In this document: positions 22,010 through 32,965 of the stretch, piece after piece
Numbering within the stretch: position 1 is the first letter of the stretch
Layout: every line of letters begins with the position of its first letter
Source of the DNA: Conus ventricosus
Lineage: Eukaryota > Mollusca > Gastropoda > Neogastropoda > Conidae
Length of the DNA stretch: 64,000 bases
Direction of reading: 5' to 3'
NCBI GenBank assembly: GCA_018398815.1
Contig: CM031628.1
Span: forward strand, 13,339,394-13,403,393
Made by a program: the position numbers and the translations under genes
Notes under the pieces: generated by a model
What the model was told of the DNA's origin: nothing
The model's input: only the letters and a program-made list of their open reading frames with translations
Database searches by the model: none

Positions 22010-22370
22010 CATTCGACTCATGAAGTCTGCTCCACATTGTCCTTCCCAGAAATATGTTGGAACCTGAAGGCGTGACTTTGAAGCTCGACCCCCCAGCCAT
22101 CAGTCGACTTACTGGACGAATTTTGTGCAGGTAGGCCAAGGGATGGTGGTCTGACTCTAGAATGAATTCCTTGCCGTAGAGATACGGATAGAAGCAGCGG
22201 ACGGCCCACACCATGGCCAGACACTCCAACTCGATGGTGTGGTAGTTTAATTCTGCTCCGTCAACTTCTTGCTGGCATTGGATATGGGAAGCAGACCTCG
22301 ACCTTGGTTGGAGTAGAGCAGCCCCGAGCCCAATTCTGGATGCATCTGTGCGAAGCACGAAAGTGGGCTG
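22010..22370 (-). pseudogene. gypsy RNase H domain
   Basis: Conceptual minus-strand translation gives LRTDASRIGLGAALLQ (first catalytic Asp in TDAS), HTIELECLAMVWAVRCF (catalytic Glu in ELE) and FILESDHHPLAYL (catalytic Asp in ESDH), followed by FRFQHISGKDN. These are the standard landmarks of Ty3/gypsy RNase H. One frameshift splits it near 22100. It stops about 150 bp from the 3' LTR, which leaves no room for an integrase downstream. Confidence 0.9.
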
Positions 22371-22374
22371 TCTG

Positions 22375-23300
22375 GATATAGCGCCCTTCAGCCCTGAAAG
22401 CCTTCACGTCTTCCCCCTTCCAATCCAGATTCTCAGGCTTTCGAGCAGTGGTTTTGTCGGTAAGGGGCTTTGCTGTCTCTGCAAAGTGGGGGTACAAACT
22501 TTCGGTAATATCCGACCAGGCCCAGGAATGAACGGAGTCCTTCTTAGTCTTGGATGGCTGAGTGTCCTCGATTCTTCCCACCTTGTCGGGCTCTGGCAGA
22601 AGGTACCCCCTACCCACATGACCCAAAAACGGCACCTCTGACTCCCTATCCTGCACTTGGTAGGGCGTGCGGCGAGTTTGCACTTCTCGGAGACGATGGA
22701 AGAGTTTCCTTAGCAAGCGCAGATGTTCCTCCCATGTCACAGTTGCCAAAGTAGATCGACGAAGTTATGAGCTTCCTTCATTTCCAGTGGCTGTAACATG
22801 AGCGCATGATACGGCTAAACACTGCACCCGCAGTTTGAGTCCAAACGACATAACTTGGAACTGAAATTGACCCTCAGGCGTAGTAAATGCAGTTTTTCCT
22901 TGTCGGCAGGATCCATTGGGATCTGCCAATAGCCTTTTGCCAAGTCAAGTTTGCTGAAGTACTGGGCCTTGGCCAACTGAGCGAAGATCTTTCCCATGTC
23001 TGGCATTGGCTCTGCATCGAACTTTTGAACTCGATTCAACCCTTTGGAAGTCCACGCAAATCTCATTCGGCCATCAGGTTTCTTGACAGTAGAATAGGCG
23101 AGGAATAAGGGGAACTGCAACGCTCGATGACGTTCATTCGCAACATGTCCTGAATTTCAGCCTTTATGGCAGCGGATTGCGACAGGGGTAGTGGGTACTG
23201 TTTTACTCGAATGGGTTCCTGCTGAGTGAGAACCAGAGTACAATTTCCCAGGTTGCAACGTAGTGGTACGTCGGTCAAAACATCGGCATACTCTTGGCAC
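22375..23300 (-). pseudogene. gypsy reverse transcriptase domain
   Basis: The frame-shifted minus-strand reading shows the pre-RT linker (RMLCQEYADVLTD), then RVKQYPLPLSQ, MLRMNVIERCSSPYSSPIL, KKPDGRMRF, KFDAEPMPDMGKIFAQL, FSKLDLAKGYWQIPMDP and EEHLRLLRKLFHRLREVQ with FLGHVG in the thumb. The LDLAKGYWQIPM motif holds one catalytic Asp. The YVDD-type box near 22755 is damaged, reading only FVDL before TVTWEEHL. At least three frameshifts make it non-coding as sequenced. The gap between the palm motifs (22800-22860) looks shortened. Confidence 0.9.
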
Positions 23301-23479
23301 AACATTCTTGCTGCAGCTTGATGCTCCTCAGGTAGGTCTTGCGCAACCTGGACGTCTTTCCATGTTTCACTGGACTGAGTCGCCACACATGGGATGTCGA
23401 AGCTCAAGGGCGAAGTTTCTCTATTTTCTTCTACCAAAGGAACTGTGCCTAGAGGCACCTTGGTATGCCGTCCCTTGGG

Positions 23480-23700
23480 CATGGTTCGCTGACATGTCAC
23501 TGGTTCGATAGTATTCCTGAATCTCGAGTCATCCAGGCCAATAGAGGGCTTGCTGAATCCGCTCTAGAGTGCGTCTTGCTCCCAGGTGCCGGCCATGGGC
23601 GGGTCACGCCCCAGACGCAACACTGTCTGCCGAAGTGCTTCTGGTACGACCAACTGGGTGACCGTAGTGGTGGCTGAAGAGAACTGCCGGTGTAGAAGTC
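23480..23700 (-). pseudogene. gypsy integrase zinc-finger (HHCC) domain, upstream of RT
   Basis: Across frames on the minus strand: LVVPEALRQTVL, LGHDPPMAGHLGARRTLERI, then YWPG, and C-M-C preceding QRTMPKGRHTKVPLGTVPL. The His-x-His and Cys-x-x-Cys spacing and the YWPGM-type motif are those of the integrase N-terminal zinc-binding domain. It lies between protease and RT, as in Gmr1-like elements and Ty1/copia, not after RNase H. Right after LGTVPLVEE, where the catalytic core should follow, the sequence passes within about 25 codons into the pre-RT linker. The DDE core and C-terminal domain are absent. Confidence 0.8.
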
Positions 23701-24089
23701 CCTTTTGCTGGACAAATTGACCTTTCCATTAGGCCTCTCTCGAGACTTTCCCACGAGTTGTCTTATCTTGTTCAGTGTGGGGTCTTTACTTTGTAGTCCC
23801 TTGATCGCCGAAGGTTCTAAGCTGACCTGGTCGCATGAAGGCACGGGCTTTAACAAGGGCTTTAGGACCCTCATTTCTCTCTGCCTGCGCCCGAGTGGTG
23901 GCGGCGACGAACACCTCTGGAGGTAACTCAGTGGATATGGAGAAGCTCCCACCATCCTGCGGCAGACTGTGTTCCTATGAGGAGGGAGTACGCTGGTTGC
24001 TTCAAAGCCATGCCCCTGCTTTCCCACTGAAGTAGGGCATCGAGAGGTCTACAAGCACCGTTGATCGAGTGGCAGTGAACGACGACTCA

Positions 24090-24250
24090 ATCCCGCGACT
24101 TCGCAGGTATTTCCGCGAGGAGCATCCTTAGGACTAACTTCTCGTCGACAAACACTGCCGTGGCGCCCGTGTCTCTGATGGCCTCGACAACGTTTCCCGC
24201 TACTACTGAGAGGAAGGTAGGGTAGGCTGGCGTAGTCACTTCACCTCCCC
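24090..24250 (-). pseudogene. gypsy aspartic protease domain
   Basis: The minus-strand frame 24395-24087 contains VVAGNVVEAIRDTGATAVFV, with the D-T-G-A catalytic triplet of retropepsins and a hydrophobic approach to it. It follows the gag zinc knuckle by about 60 codons, the normal spacing. The frame is open here but stops at 24087. Confidence 0.8.
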
Positions 24251-24261
24251 ATTTTGCCACT

Positions 24262-25200
24262 TTAACTTGTGTTGTAGGTTGTTTTTTTGCGGTCAGGGCA
24301 GACACGCGCCAGATGACCGATGCGACCACATACAAAACACTGTCGGCTCTGCACCTGGTTTGTCCCTCTTCCCCTTGGGTTCTGGTGGTCTGCACTTGCT
24401 AGAGACGAAGACTGTCTGGTGGCAGACGAAGACTGTCCGGTGGAAGACGAATCCTCACCTTGTGGTTTCCTGGTACTTGCCGAGGAATGGTAATAATATC
24501 GTCGTGCATCGGCATAGGCCTCAGCTATCCTCAATGCCTCTGCGTAACTCTGTGGTTGGGCCTCACCCAACTTGCAGCGTAGGCCAGGCGAAACCGATTT
24601 CATGAGCTGCTCCAATAAAATTGTCTCAACTCCAACCCTGACGTTTCCACCCAATAATCGAGGGATCGACGAAGCCGCTCGCCAATTGGTAGAACGTCTC
24701 AACAGGTAGCTTCTTCATGGAGCGAAATTGCCTCCTGTAGCTCTCTGGGGTCATGTGGAGTCTAGTTCTCAAAGCAGCTTTTAGCTCGTCATATGTAGCT
24801 CCTGGCGGAATATTACGAAGGCCTCCTTAGCTTTACCGTGAGATTGCTCACTAGATATAGAGCCTTTCTTTCGTTGTTTAACTCATTAACCCACAGCTTC
24901 AAAATGTTCGATATAATAGACTCATTGTTATCTGGGCATTTGAATCATGGGGGGAACAAGTGGCGGTATAGTTTCACCCCGACGGTGCCGGCTACAGATG
25001 CCGGAGCATGTGGCGGTCCCTGAGAGAGATTGTCATCTCTAGTTGCGAGATGAATTCGCTCGGATTTTTTCTCGCTCAACATTAAGACGAGTTTCGAAAT
25101 CTAACTCTTCCTTTGGGTTTCTTCTCCTCTTTTCTTGTCTTCTTGTTCTTGTCTTTTCTTTTTTTTTTTAATATATTTTTTTATTCCTCCTCTCTCATCC
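24262..25200 (-). pseudogene. gypsy Gag (capsid-like region and zinc knuckle)
   Basis: Minus strand. An N-terminal basic stretch (25200-25080) leads into capsid-like sequence recognised by NERKALYLVSNLTGKAKEAF, TPESYRRQFRSMKKLPVETF, LLEQLMKSVSPGLRCK and QSYAEALRIAEAYADARRYY, the SCAN-like pattern of Ty3/gypsy capsids. A CCHC knuckle, CFVCGRIGHLARVC, follows near 24310. Several frameshifts interrupt it. The frame 24702-24262 (146 codons) is the longest intact piece. The start codon was not resolved. Confidence 0.85.
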
Positions 25201-25379
25201 CTCCACTCAGTTCCTTCACTCTTTCTTTCCCCACGCACTCGTCCTTCAACATGGATTTAGCAAATAATTTGACATGAGCATGTCTAGTACATTTTACCAA
25301 TATATTTCTTTTTTCTTTCTTTCTGCGTACGCAGGATGATACTCCCGCGGACACTCCCTGTATAGACAGGCAGTGGAGT

Positions 25380-25702
25380 TTTGTGTGTTATGACCTTTTT
25401 TATCCCGCCATTAAGGCGCCCTACTCATCTTCGGGAAAGGTGCATGCTATGTGTCACGTGTCATCCATACCAACGGCCAAACTGGCCTCTTCCGAAGTTG
25501 GTGATGGGATTTTACGTGTGTGCAAGATGTTATGCGTGCGTCACACACGGAACCTCGGTTTATAGTCTCATTCGAAGGATTATATGGGGAATGGAGTCAG
25601 AAACCAATGTTAACTCGAGGGAAAAATCCCCCTATACCGAAATTCGAACCGCAACCCCAGGATCACGAGTCCGGCGCTCTACCAACTGAGCTATCGGCCC
25701 CC
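25380..25702 (-). mobile_element. tRNA-derived SINE, copy 2
   Basis: Minus strand. The head is a near-intact tRNA-like sequence with A box TAGCTCAGTTGG (plus positions 25682-25693), an anticodon loop CTCGTGA (CGT) and B box GGTTCGAATTTCG (about 25638-25650). The body shares 'taaaccgaggtt', 'gcatgcacc' and intervening sequence with 12311-12606. The tail runs through 'ggcgccttaatggcgggata' to about 25380. The acceptor stem is not paired as in a real tRNA and there is a long body, so it is not annotated as a tRNA gene. It lies between gag and the leader of the gypsy element. Confidence 0.85.
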
Positions 25703-25933
25703 TTACCAATATATAAATTAATGTGTACTTATGAATAATAAATACAATCGTTACAATCTGGCAATTTTTCTTTGCACTTTACTCAGTTTGAACGAGTGAA
25801 TAAAAAATATTTTTAAATAAGGGTAGTAGTTGCAAGGAGGTTTGTTTTTCATTTTCAGTTACAAACAAACAGACAAACACAGAACATTATAGCGACAATA
25901 AAGTAATACAGGTACTATAAGTTGAGAAAATAG

Positions 25934-26187
25934 CATGCACACACACATAATATACATATACATACACACACATACTTATGTATACACATATACATACATA
26001 TACACACCATATACATATATATACATACATATATATGCACACACATACACATACATATACACACACATATGTATACACATATACATACATATACACACAT
26101 ACACACCCATATACTTATATAATATATATACAATATATGCACACACATACACATACATATACACACACATATATTACTACACATTAT

Positions 26188-26228
<41 letters not shown>

Positions 26229-26330
26229 CACATACATACATATACACTATATATATATATATTACGCATACACACACATCATATACATACACATATACAT
26301 ACATACACGCACATATATACAAATACACAA
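25934..26330. repeat. CA/TA mixed dinucleotide microsatellite
   Basis: Repeats of 'catatacacacacatat' and a pure TA core (about 26196-26223). Several sub-blocks such as 'acacacatacacatacatatacacacacatat' recur two or three times. Tyr/Ile/His/Thr ORFs here are artefacts. Confidence 0.95.
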
Positions 26331-26889
26331 CTACAACGAGGAGGCAGAAGGACACATACACACACACCACGCACACAGGTGTAGGATACGGGAGAGAGTT
26401 ATTGGTTGATTATCATAGTCGATTACAGCATATATACATGATATTTTTATTCACTAGTATCGGTTAAAGTTGATCTTTACATAGCATAGTTTTTATCCTA
26501 GTAAGTTATGTGGAGTGAAACAAGTTAGAGCATGACGAGACCTCTTCGAGATGCGCAAGGGAGGTTTCCACTACATCGTCTTTTCTCTTCTTTCACGGCA
26601 TGCACACAGCTTGTATGACACTGATAGGAATCGACTAGTAACTGTAACATCGTATAAATATTGAAAACAGATTGCATGATTGATAATAACCATTAACAGA
26701 GAGGAAAAGTAATAAAGTAACATTCTTTGACAGCAGCCATAGAGCTCTGAGTTTTGTAATAAAAAGAAACAGTATTTCAAAGATCAAGAAAAACGTGTGG
26801 AATAAGGCAGCCAACTTTCCTCAAATTCTCTATATGCGTTGTTCAAAATGATACATATTTGTCTGATTCCACTCTGTTTCTAAGAAATG
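26331..26889. other. Unassigned AT-rich sequence
   Basis: Normal-complexity AT-rich DNA between the CA/TA microsatellite and the 3' end of an L1-like LINE. No ORF or motif is recognised; part may be the 3' UTR of that LINE. Confidence 0.5.
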
Positions 26890-29800
26890 TTATGAATAGC
26901 TGGACATTTGGGTGTACATTTTGCAGTTTTGTCTTGTATATATAAATTTAGCCAGAAGCAGAATAAAATCCAGAGGGCTTGTCTGTTTAATTTTTGTTTT
27001 ACTCCGAACAAAACCATTCTTTATCAATTTGAAGATAATCACAATGTGGACATTTTTCTTTAAGCAAATGTTCAAAACCGGTCCAACATCTGTTGCAATA
27101 GCACAATCATACAACATATGTGAAATGCATTGCTCATCCATATTACAAAGTTGCAAATTGGGGAATCAGTAATTTTAATCCTGAATAAATATCTCTGAGT
27201 AGGGAGTAGTCTATGTAATAGTCTGGTTTGAAACCATCTGAGCTGTACATCTTAGTAGTTTTATAATAGTGTGAAAAAATATGTTTCCAGCTCAGATTTT
27301 CAAACAAGTAGTTCCATTTTTGGACTGCTGTTGGAATAGCATCATTTCCATTTAAAATGGTCTGCACATGTTTATTGCCCTTATAAATAAGGACCATGTC
27401 ATCGAGTCTAAAGTTTTGTATCTGTTGATTAGAGCTACATTTAACTTTTGACAATATGTTCGGATTGCGTCGACAATACCTTCAGACAATATGAAATTGG
27501 TTCTAATACCTGGGTATTTCAGCAGAAATTGGTTATATGTCATGAAATGACCATTGTCATTTATATTTTTTACACAGAAAATGTCATAGTCACACCATTC
27601 TCGCACATAAACTTACCCTTCGTCCCCTTATATTAATGTTGTAATGAATATTCAGACATGAATTCATGCACAGAAGATACACAACATTTTGTACATAGTT
27701 TTTTGTATGTTTTACAACATCCTTCCAGAATGGGTTTCAACATTTTCAATAATATATTAGCATATTCGCTCCAAATGTTTTAAATGTCTTAGCCTAGGAA
27801 ACATATTAAGGGTAAAATCCTTCCACTCAGAATCAAAGTTCAGTCTCCTTAACACGATATTTTCATAGAAGACAAAAAGTTTCCAACATTCAGCATCTTC
27901 AATCCACCTTCAAAGTACTGTTTTTCAACCACAGACCTTTTGATTTTGCTTTGTTTGCCATTCCACAAAAACTTGTACAGTTCTTTTTCTAAAGATTCAA
28001 AAAATAGTCTGGTGGGTCGGGCAAATTAATTAATAAATAGATAATTTTTGAAAACACTAAAGTTTTAATAAGTTATTTTTCCATAAGGAGTAATTTGTCT
28101 TTTTTTCCAAAACGCTAAGATGCGTCTGATTGAAAAAAGTTTGTCGTCGTAGTTTAGTTGTACAATAGTGTCAGTGTTGGTGGAAAATGTAATGCCTAAA
28201 ACTTAAAAAGTGCCTGGGTCCAAACAAAATTCTTATTCGCGCATATATTGCATGCCAGAGTTTTTTCTGCTACCTATCAAAACAAACTTGGGTTTTGTCA
28301 ATATTTTTAGACCAGAAATATGTGCAAATCTTGTAAGGGTATGTACTGCTTCAATAAATGACTTTTCTGATCCTCAAGGCACAATGTTGTGTCATCAGCA
28401 AATTGGGATAGTAAGTTTACTTTATTTTTAATTTTAATTCCTTTAATATTCACATTACGACGGATCATGAGAGACAATGATTCCACACAGATTAAATACA
28501 GATATGGGGACGCAGGATCCCCTGTCTGACTCCTCTTTCTATTGAAAACCAAGGATTGTATTAGCCGTTGACCGAGATACAGGTAGAAATTGTTATAAAA
28601 AAGTCAATTATCCATTTAACAATGTCTGGGGCCGAATTTAAAAAAAATGTTAGCATTTTAGTAGAAAGGACCAGACACACTGTCAACGCCTTTTCAAAAT
28701 CTACTAATAATAACATGCCTGGAATATTTTCATTTTCAGTGTACAACAATGTATCATAGAGTAGTCTGATATTTTCGCCAATGAAACGGCCTTTAGAAAA
28801 CCCTTTTGGCTTTCATGAATAACACTTGGTAAAACTCTTGAGACGGTTAGCAATACAAGCTGAAGCGATTTTGTATGTAGTATTCAAAAGGGAAATAGGG
28901 CGCCAATTTTTAATAAACCGTTTAGGTTTTCCTTCTTTAGGGATACATACTATAGTTCCTTGCCGCTGGGTTATTGACATTTGACCTTTGTCAAAACTTT
29001 CATTTATAGAACGCACAAGGAAAGAGCCAATATCAATAAAAGAAAAACTTAAAAAATTCTACAGTAAAGCCATCAGGTCCTGGACTTTTAAATTTTTCAT
29101 AATTTTTCAAAGAAACAAGCAGCTTCCTGAAATATTATGCCCTCGATAGATTCACTCTCCTCATTAGTTAAAATGGTGCATCAGGGAGTTCATCAGTAAT
29201 GTTAACATCATTTACCTCTCTAAAGCAATATCCTTCTCATAAAAGCATTTTGTTTCATTAAGAATATTTTTTTGATCTGGAATTATTGTTCCATTTTCCT
29301 TTTACGAGAAAGGGTATAGACTTGTCTAAGTTGTTACGGTTTTCAAGATTACAGAAATATTTACTAACCTTTTCACCCTGATGGATCCAACGAACCCTCG
29401 AACGCATTGCCATACCTTGAATCTGTGATCTCTAATTTCCTGTAACTGTGTTTTTAAGTGTTCTAAAACTGGAATATCTTCGTCGTGCAAATCACGTTCA
29501 AGATTACTTATTCTTTTTTCAAGGTCGAGTTCTTGTTGGGTTTCCATCCTTTTTTTGTAGGTGCTGTAAGATATTGTTTTCCCCTAATTTCTAATAACAG
29601 GGTTTCGAAAAAAAGTTGATCATTAATCTCAAGAGGTTATTTTCGTTAGGAATGTTATCAATGTTGTCTAAATTGTAAGGTAGTAGTGCGTATTGTTTTT
29701 TCACCTCACTGATGATTCTTTTTATTTCTGAAATATTTTTTTATCTTTAAGCAAACTATTATTAAATTTCCAGAAAGGCCTATCACGTTTACGCTGCTCT

Positions 29801-30660
29801 TTTTAAAAGTATAGTAACTAAAGAATGATCTGATCTGTATCCTGGGTCAGTCAAATGTTTCGACCAATAATTCTTCAGTAATTAGAAAATAATCAAGTCT
29901 TCCTTGTTCAAATGAATTAAATTTTTACCCAATTATTGATTTTTTTTTCAGGATACATTTCCTAAAAAACAAAAGATTTGAATTTACCTCATGCAGATTC
30001 TTTTCCTGGTCCTGGGACATTATTCAATTGCATAGTTTCTGACATCTTTTTTGTCCAGGGCAAAATTCCCTCAAAAGTGTAATCACAGTCTTGGGAAATG
30101 CCCCAAAGGTTCGCAGTAGTCAAAAAATTCAGGTTATCGTTGTTACTTGGCCCATATATTTGACTAAGGAATTTTTTATTTAAAATTTCCAGTTTTCATT
30201 ACAATATACAGTCCCCTGGGAAAGGTGACCCCATTGGACAAAAAAAATTTTGATTTTATCCGGGGGGCACGTTAAAACCGATCCTGGGATAAGGGAAATT
30301 TCAGTTAAAAAAAATTTGATCAAAACCGGGATCAAATATACTGGGCCCCCCCAAAAAAGACTTCCCCCCCAATTAAAGTCAATGACGAAAAATTTGGGCA
30401 GGAAAAGACGTCATCTCCGAAATTCTTTACGTAAATGACGACTGTCTGGGGTCAGCCCCAAATAAATGACGTCATTAAAATCTTTTTGTTTTTATTTTGC
30501 GTTTTTTTCCCGCAAAAATATCAAACTCAAAATAAAATTTCGCTAAACATAAAGAAAAAAAACTTGAAATAAAAACTAATAGAAAATAAAGGGCCTATTA
30601 AGCGTCTTGAAAAGTGTCCTAATGATGTTTTCTTTTGACATTTTCTTTATACTATTTTGC
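26890..30660 (-). pseudogene. L1-like LINE ORF2 (endonuclease, RT, C-terminal Cys region)
   Basis: Near full length at about 3.77 kb. On the minus strand, across frames: an apurinic-endonuclease part with FDVIYL-type start (about 30480), YGPNNDN (30150) and EQGRLDYFLI; then SNLERDLHDEDIPVLEHLKT, VCIPKEGKPKRFIKNWRPIS, NTTYKIASACIANRLKS, LLLVDFEKA, QTGDPASPYLYLICVESL and the RT active site FADDTTLCLED (about 28400). The C-terminal region includes GFKPDYYIDYSLLRDIYSGL and a CNMDEQCISHMLYDC cluster near 27110. Many frameshifts and stops mean no function as sequenced. The length and order match an ORF2 of the L1/Tx1 type. No poly-A tail was identified. Confidence 0.85.
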
Positions 30661-30747
30661 TTCCCTGACAAAGAAAAAACCGAAGTTTAAAAATGTTATT
30701 TTGGGATTAAAAAAACGGTATTTGTTTAAAATGTAATAATCAATTTC

Positions 30748-31062
30748 AGAGGAGAGAGAAAGGAGAAGAGAGAGAGGGAGAAAAGAGAGAGAGAGAGAGA
30801 GAGAGAGGAGAAGAAGGAGGGGCAAAAATGAGGAAGATGGAGAAGGGGTGAGGACAGACTGAAGACAGACTAGAAAGAAAAATTTAAGGAGAGACAAAAA
30901 CAAACTATCTGACAGAAAAAGGGGAAGGAGACGGAGGGGTTCAGAGTTAAAAGAGGGAGAAGAGAGAGAGAGAGGAGAGAGAGGAGAGAGAGAGAGAGAG
31001 AGGAGAGGAGAGAAAAGGAGAGAGGGAGAGAGGGGGGTCAGAGACTGACAGATGAGGGAGAG

Positions 31063-31099
<37 letters not shown>

Positions 31100-31142
31100 A
31101 GAGAGAAGAGAGAAAGAGAGAGAGAGAGAGAAGACAGACAGA
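30748..31142. repeat. GA-rich interrupted microsatellite
   Basis: Purine-rich stretch with pure GA cores at about 30787-30806 and 31060-31095, plus gagaga/ggagag interruptions. Ser/Leu-rich minus ORFs derive from it. It begins 90 bp upstream of the LINE ORF2 start. Confidence 0.85.
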
Positions 31143-31224
31143 CACAGGACCAGGAGGGAAAGAGAAGGTTTCCAAAATTTTCTAAAATTTTCCACAATGT
31201 CTTTTTTTTTGCCAAATACTAAAA

Positions 31225-31460
31225 TCTTCAACTAAAACAAGAGGTCATGCTAGCCTCTGCCCCTCCAAAAGGGGACGGCAGATGCAGTTACATTGTCACA
31301 CCCCGGGGGCCACTCCCCAAATAGTCAAATCTTCAACTTCAAAATGAAAGGTCAATGCTAGCCTCTGCCCCTCCAAAAGGGGGGAGGGGCAGACTGCATT
31401 TAAAATTGTAACTTCCCGGGGGCTCACTCTTCAAAGGGGTTTCCCGGGGGGTGTTACACA
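31225..31460. repeat. Two-copy tandem repeat, ~108 bp
   Basis: 'gctagcctctgcccctccaaaagggg' occurs at 31249 and 31357, each preceded by 'aaatcttcaact' and 'aggtca' and followed by 'gca...catt' and 'ccggggg'. A third, weak trace ('gggtcatgctaatct') is at 31848. Confidence 0.75.
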
Positions 31461-32470
31461 GTGTAACTAACGCGATGATGTGACCTTTGGAGGTTTTGGG
31501 GGTTGGAATTCCAGCCATTTGTACGCCGCCATCCTGCGTTATCAAGGCCGGGGAGAAAAACGTGAAAAGTGGGACGCTTCAGCACCTGACAAGGATAATC
31601 TCGCAGTAACACCCAATTTTTTGGGGGTGTCCACCATGTACATGTTTCCTCCCCGGGGCCCCCGGCCCCCTTTAAACTTTTGGTAACCCGGGGTTGGCCT
31701 CCACTTCATCGCAAACACGGCCCCGCCCACTGCAAGTGGGTGTCTTCTGTTGGTCCATCTCTTTGGCCACGCCGAAAAACATTTTGCCTCCCCCACGATG
31801 AATCAATGCTTCCCTTCTAAACAAAAAAATGTAAAGGTTTTAAATAAGGGTCATGCTAATCTAAAAAGGAAGCAACGAAAACAACGGAAAAAAGGCCCAA
31901 TGCAATACATACCCCCAATAAAGGCTGTTTGCATAAAAAAGCACATTAAAGCAAAACAAAGCATATCAATGATGCACAAACCTTCCGGGGCTGAATTGCA
32001 GCGACCACCCCCCCACCCCCCCTCTCTCTCACAATCATATTTTTTGAAACGATTATATTAACCGCCCCCTTTTCTCCAAAAAAAACACAACCCCTCTGCG
32101 AAAATTTTCCTCAAAAGATAACCCCCTGGGTACGAGGGTGCTTTTTAACAGGGCATTGAACCCGCCCTACATCTAAAAGGGTCCATCCCAACAGCCTGGG
32201 GAAATGAGAAAATAAAGACGCATAATTTATGAACATTTTTAAAAAAAAACTAAACGTGAAATTTTGGGCCTAGTTGTGACAGAAAAATACGTTTACAACC
32301 CTTGTAAGAAATTTTTCAACAAATCAACTACACAACCCATCACTGGAATAATGTACTGCACAGTCTTTTTACCCCTTCCCATTGAAAACCCAAATTAAAA
32401 CCGAGAAAATGTTAAAAATTTTACAAAATTGCCTGGAGATTTTGGGCTGCTCCCCCCTTCTTCGGTGGCT
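31461..32470. other. Unassigned, homopolymer-inflated sequence
   Basis: No domain is recognised on either strand. ORFs are short and composition-driven. Confidence 0.5.
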
Positions 32471-32965
32471 CCCCCCCTCTCGGGTTTGTGGCTCCCCTCC
32501 TCTCTGTCGATGTGGCTCCCCTCCTCTCTGTCGATGTGGCTCCCTCCTCTCTGTCGATGTGGCCCCCCTCCTCTCGTCGTGGGGCCCCCTCCTTTTGTCG
32601 AGTGGCTCCCCTCCTCTTTGTCGATGGGCTCCCCTCCTTCGTCATGGGCCCCCCCCTCCTTTTTTCGATGTGGCTCCCCCCTCTCTGTCGATGTGGTCCC
32701 CTCCCTTTGTCGTGGGCTCCCCCCCTCCTGTCGATTGGCCCCCCCTCCTCTCTGTCGATGTGGTCCCCTCCCTCTGCGATGGGGCTGCCCTCCTCTCTGT
32801 CGAGTGGCCCCCTCCCTTTGCGATGTGGTTTCCCCTCCCTTGTCGGTGGCTCCCCCCTCTCTGTCGATGTGGCTCCCCCCTCTCTGTCGTGTGGCCCCCC
32901 CTCTCTGTCGATGTGGCTCCCCTCCTTCTGTCGATGTGGCCCCCCTCCTTTTTTCTCCTGTAAAA
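32471..32965. repeat. 24-bp minisatellite (ctctctgtcgatgtggctcccctc)
   Basis: About 20 units of 24 bp with frequent one-base slips. Since 24 is eight codons, all three minus frames stay open, giving peptides with repeated SHIDREEG- or PHRQRGGA-like octads. The longest minus frame (33179-32421, 252 codons) extends 220 bp beyond the array into a Lys/Arg-rich segment, so a coding origin for the repeat cannot be excluded. The slips make one continuous product unlikely as sequenced. Confidence 0.85.

Noticed and set aside
25634..25702. tRNA-Thr(CGT)-like gene
   Set aside because: Good A and B boxes, but the acceptor stem does not pair, there is a long non-tRNA body, and a second copy exists with the same body. 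It is a SINE head.
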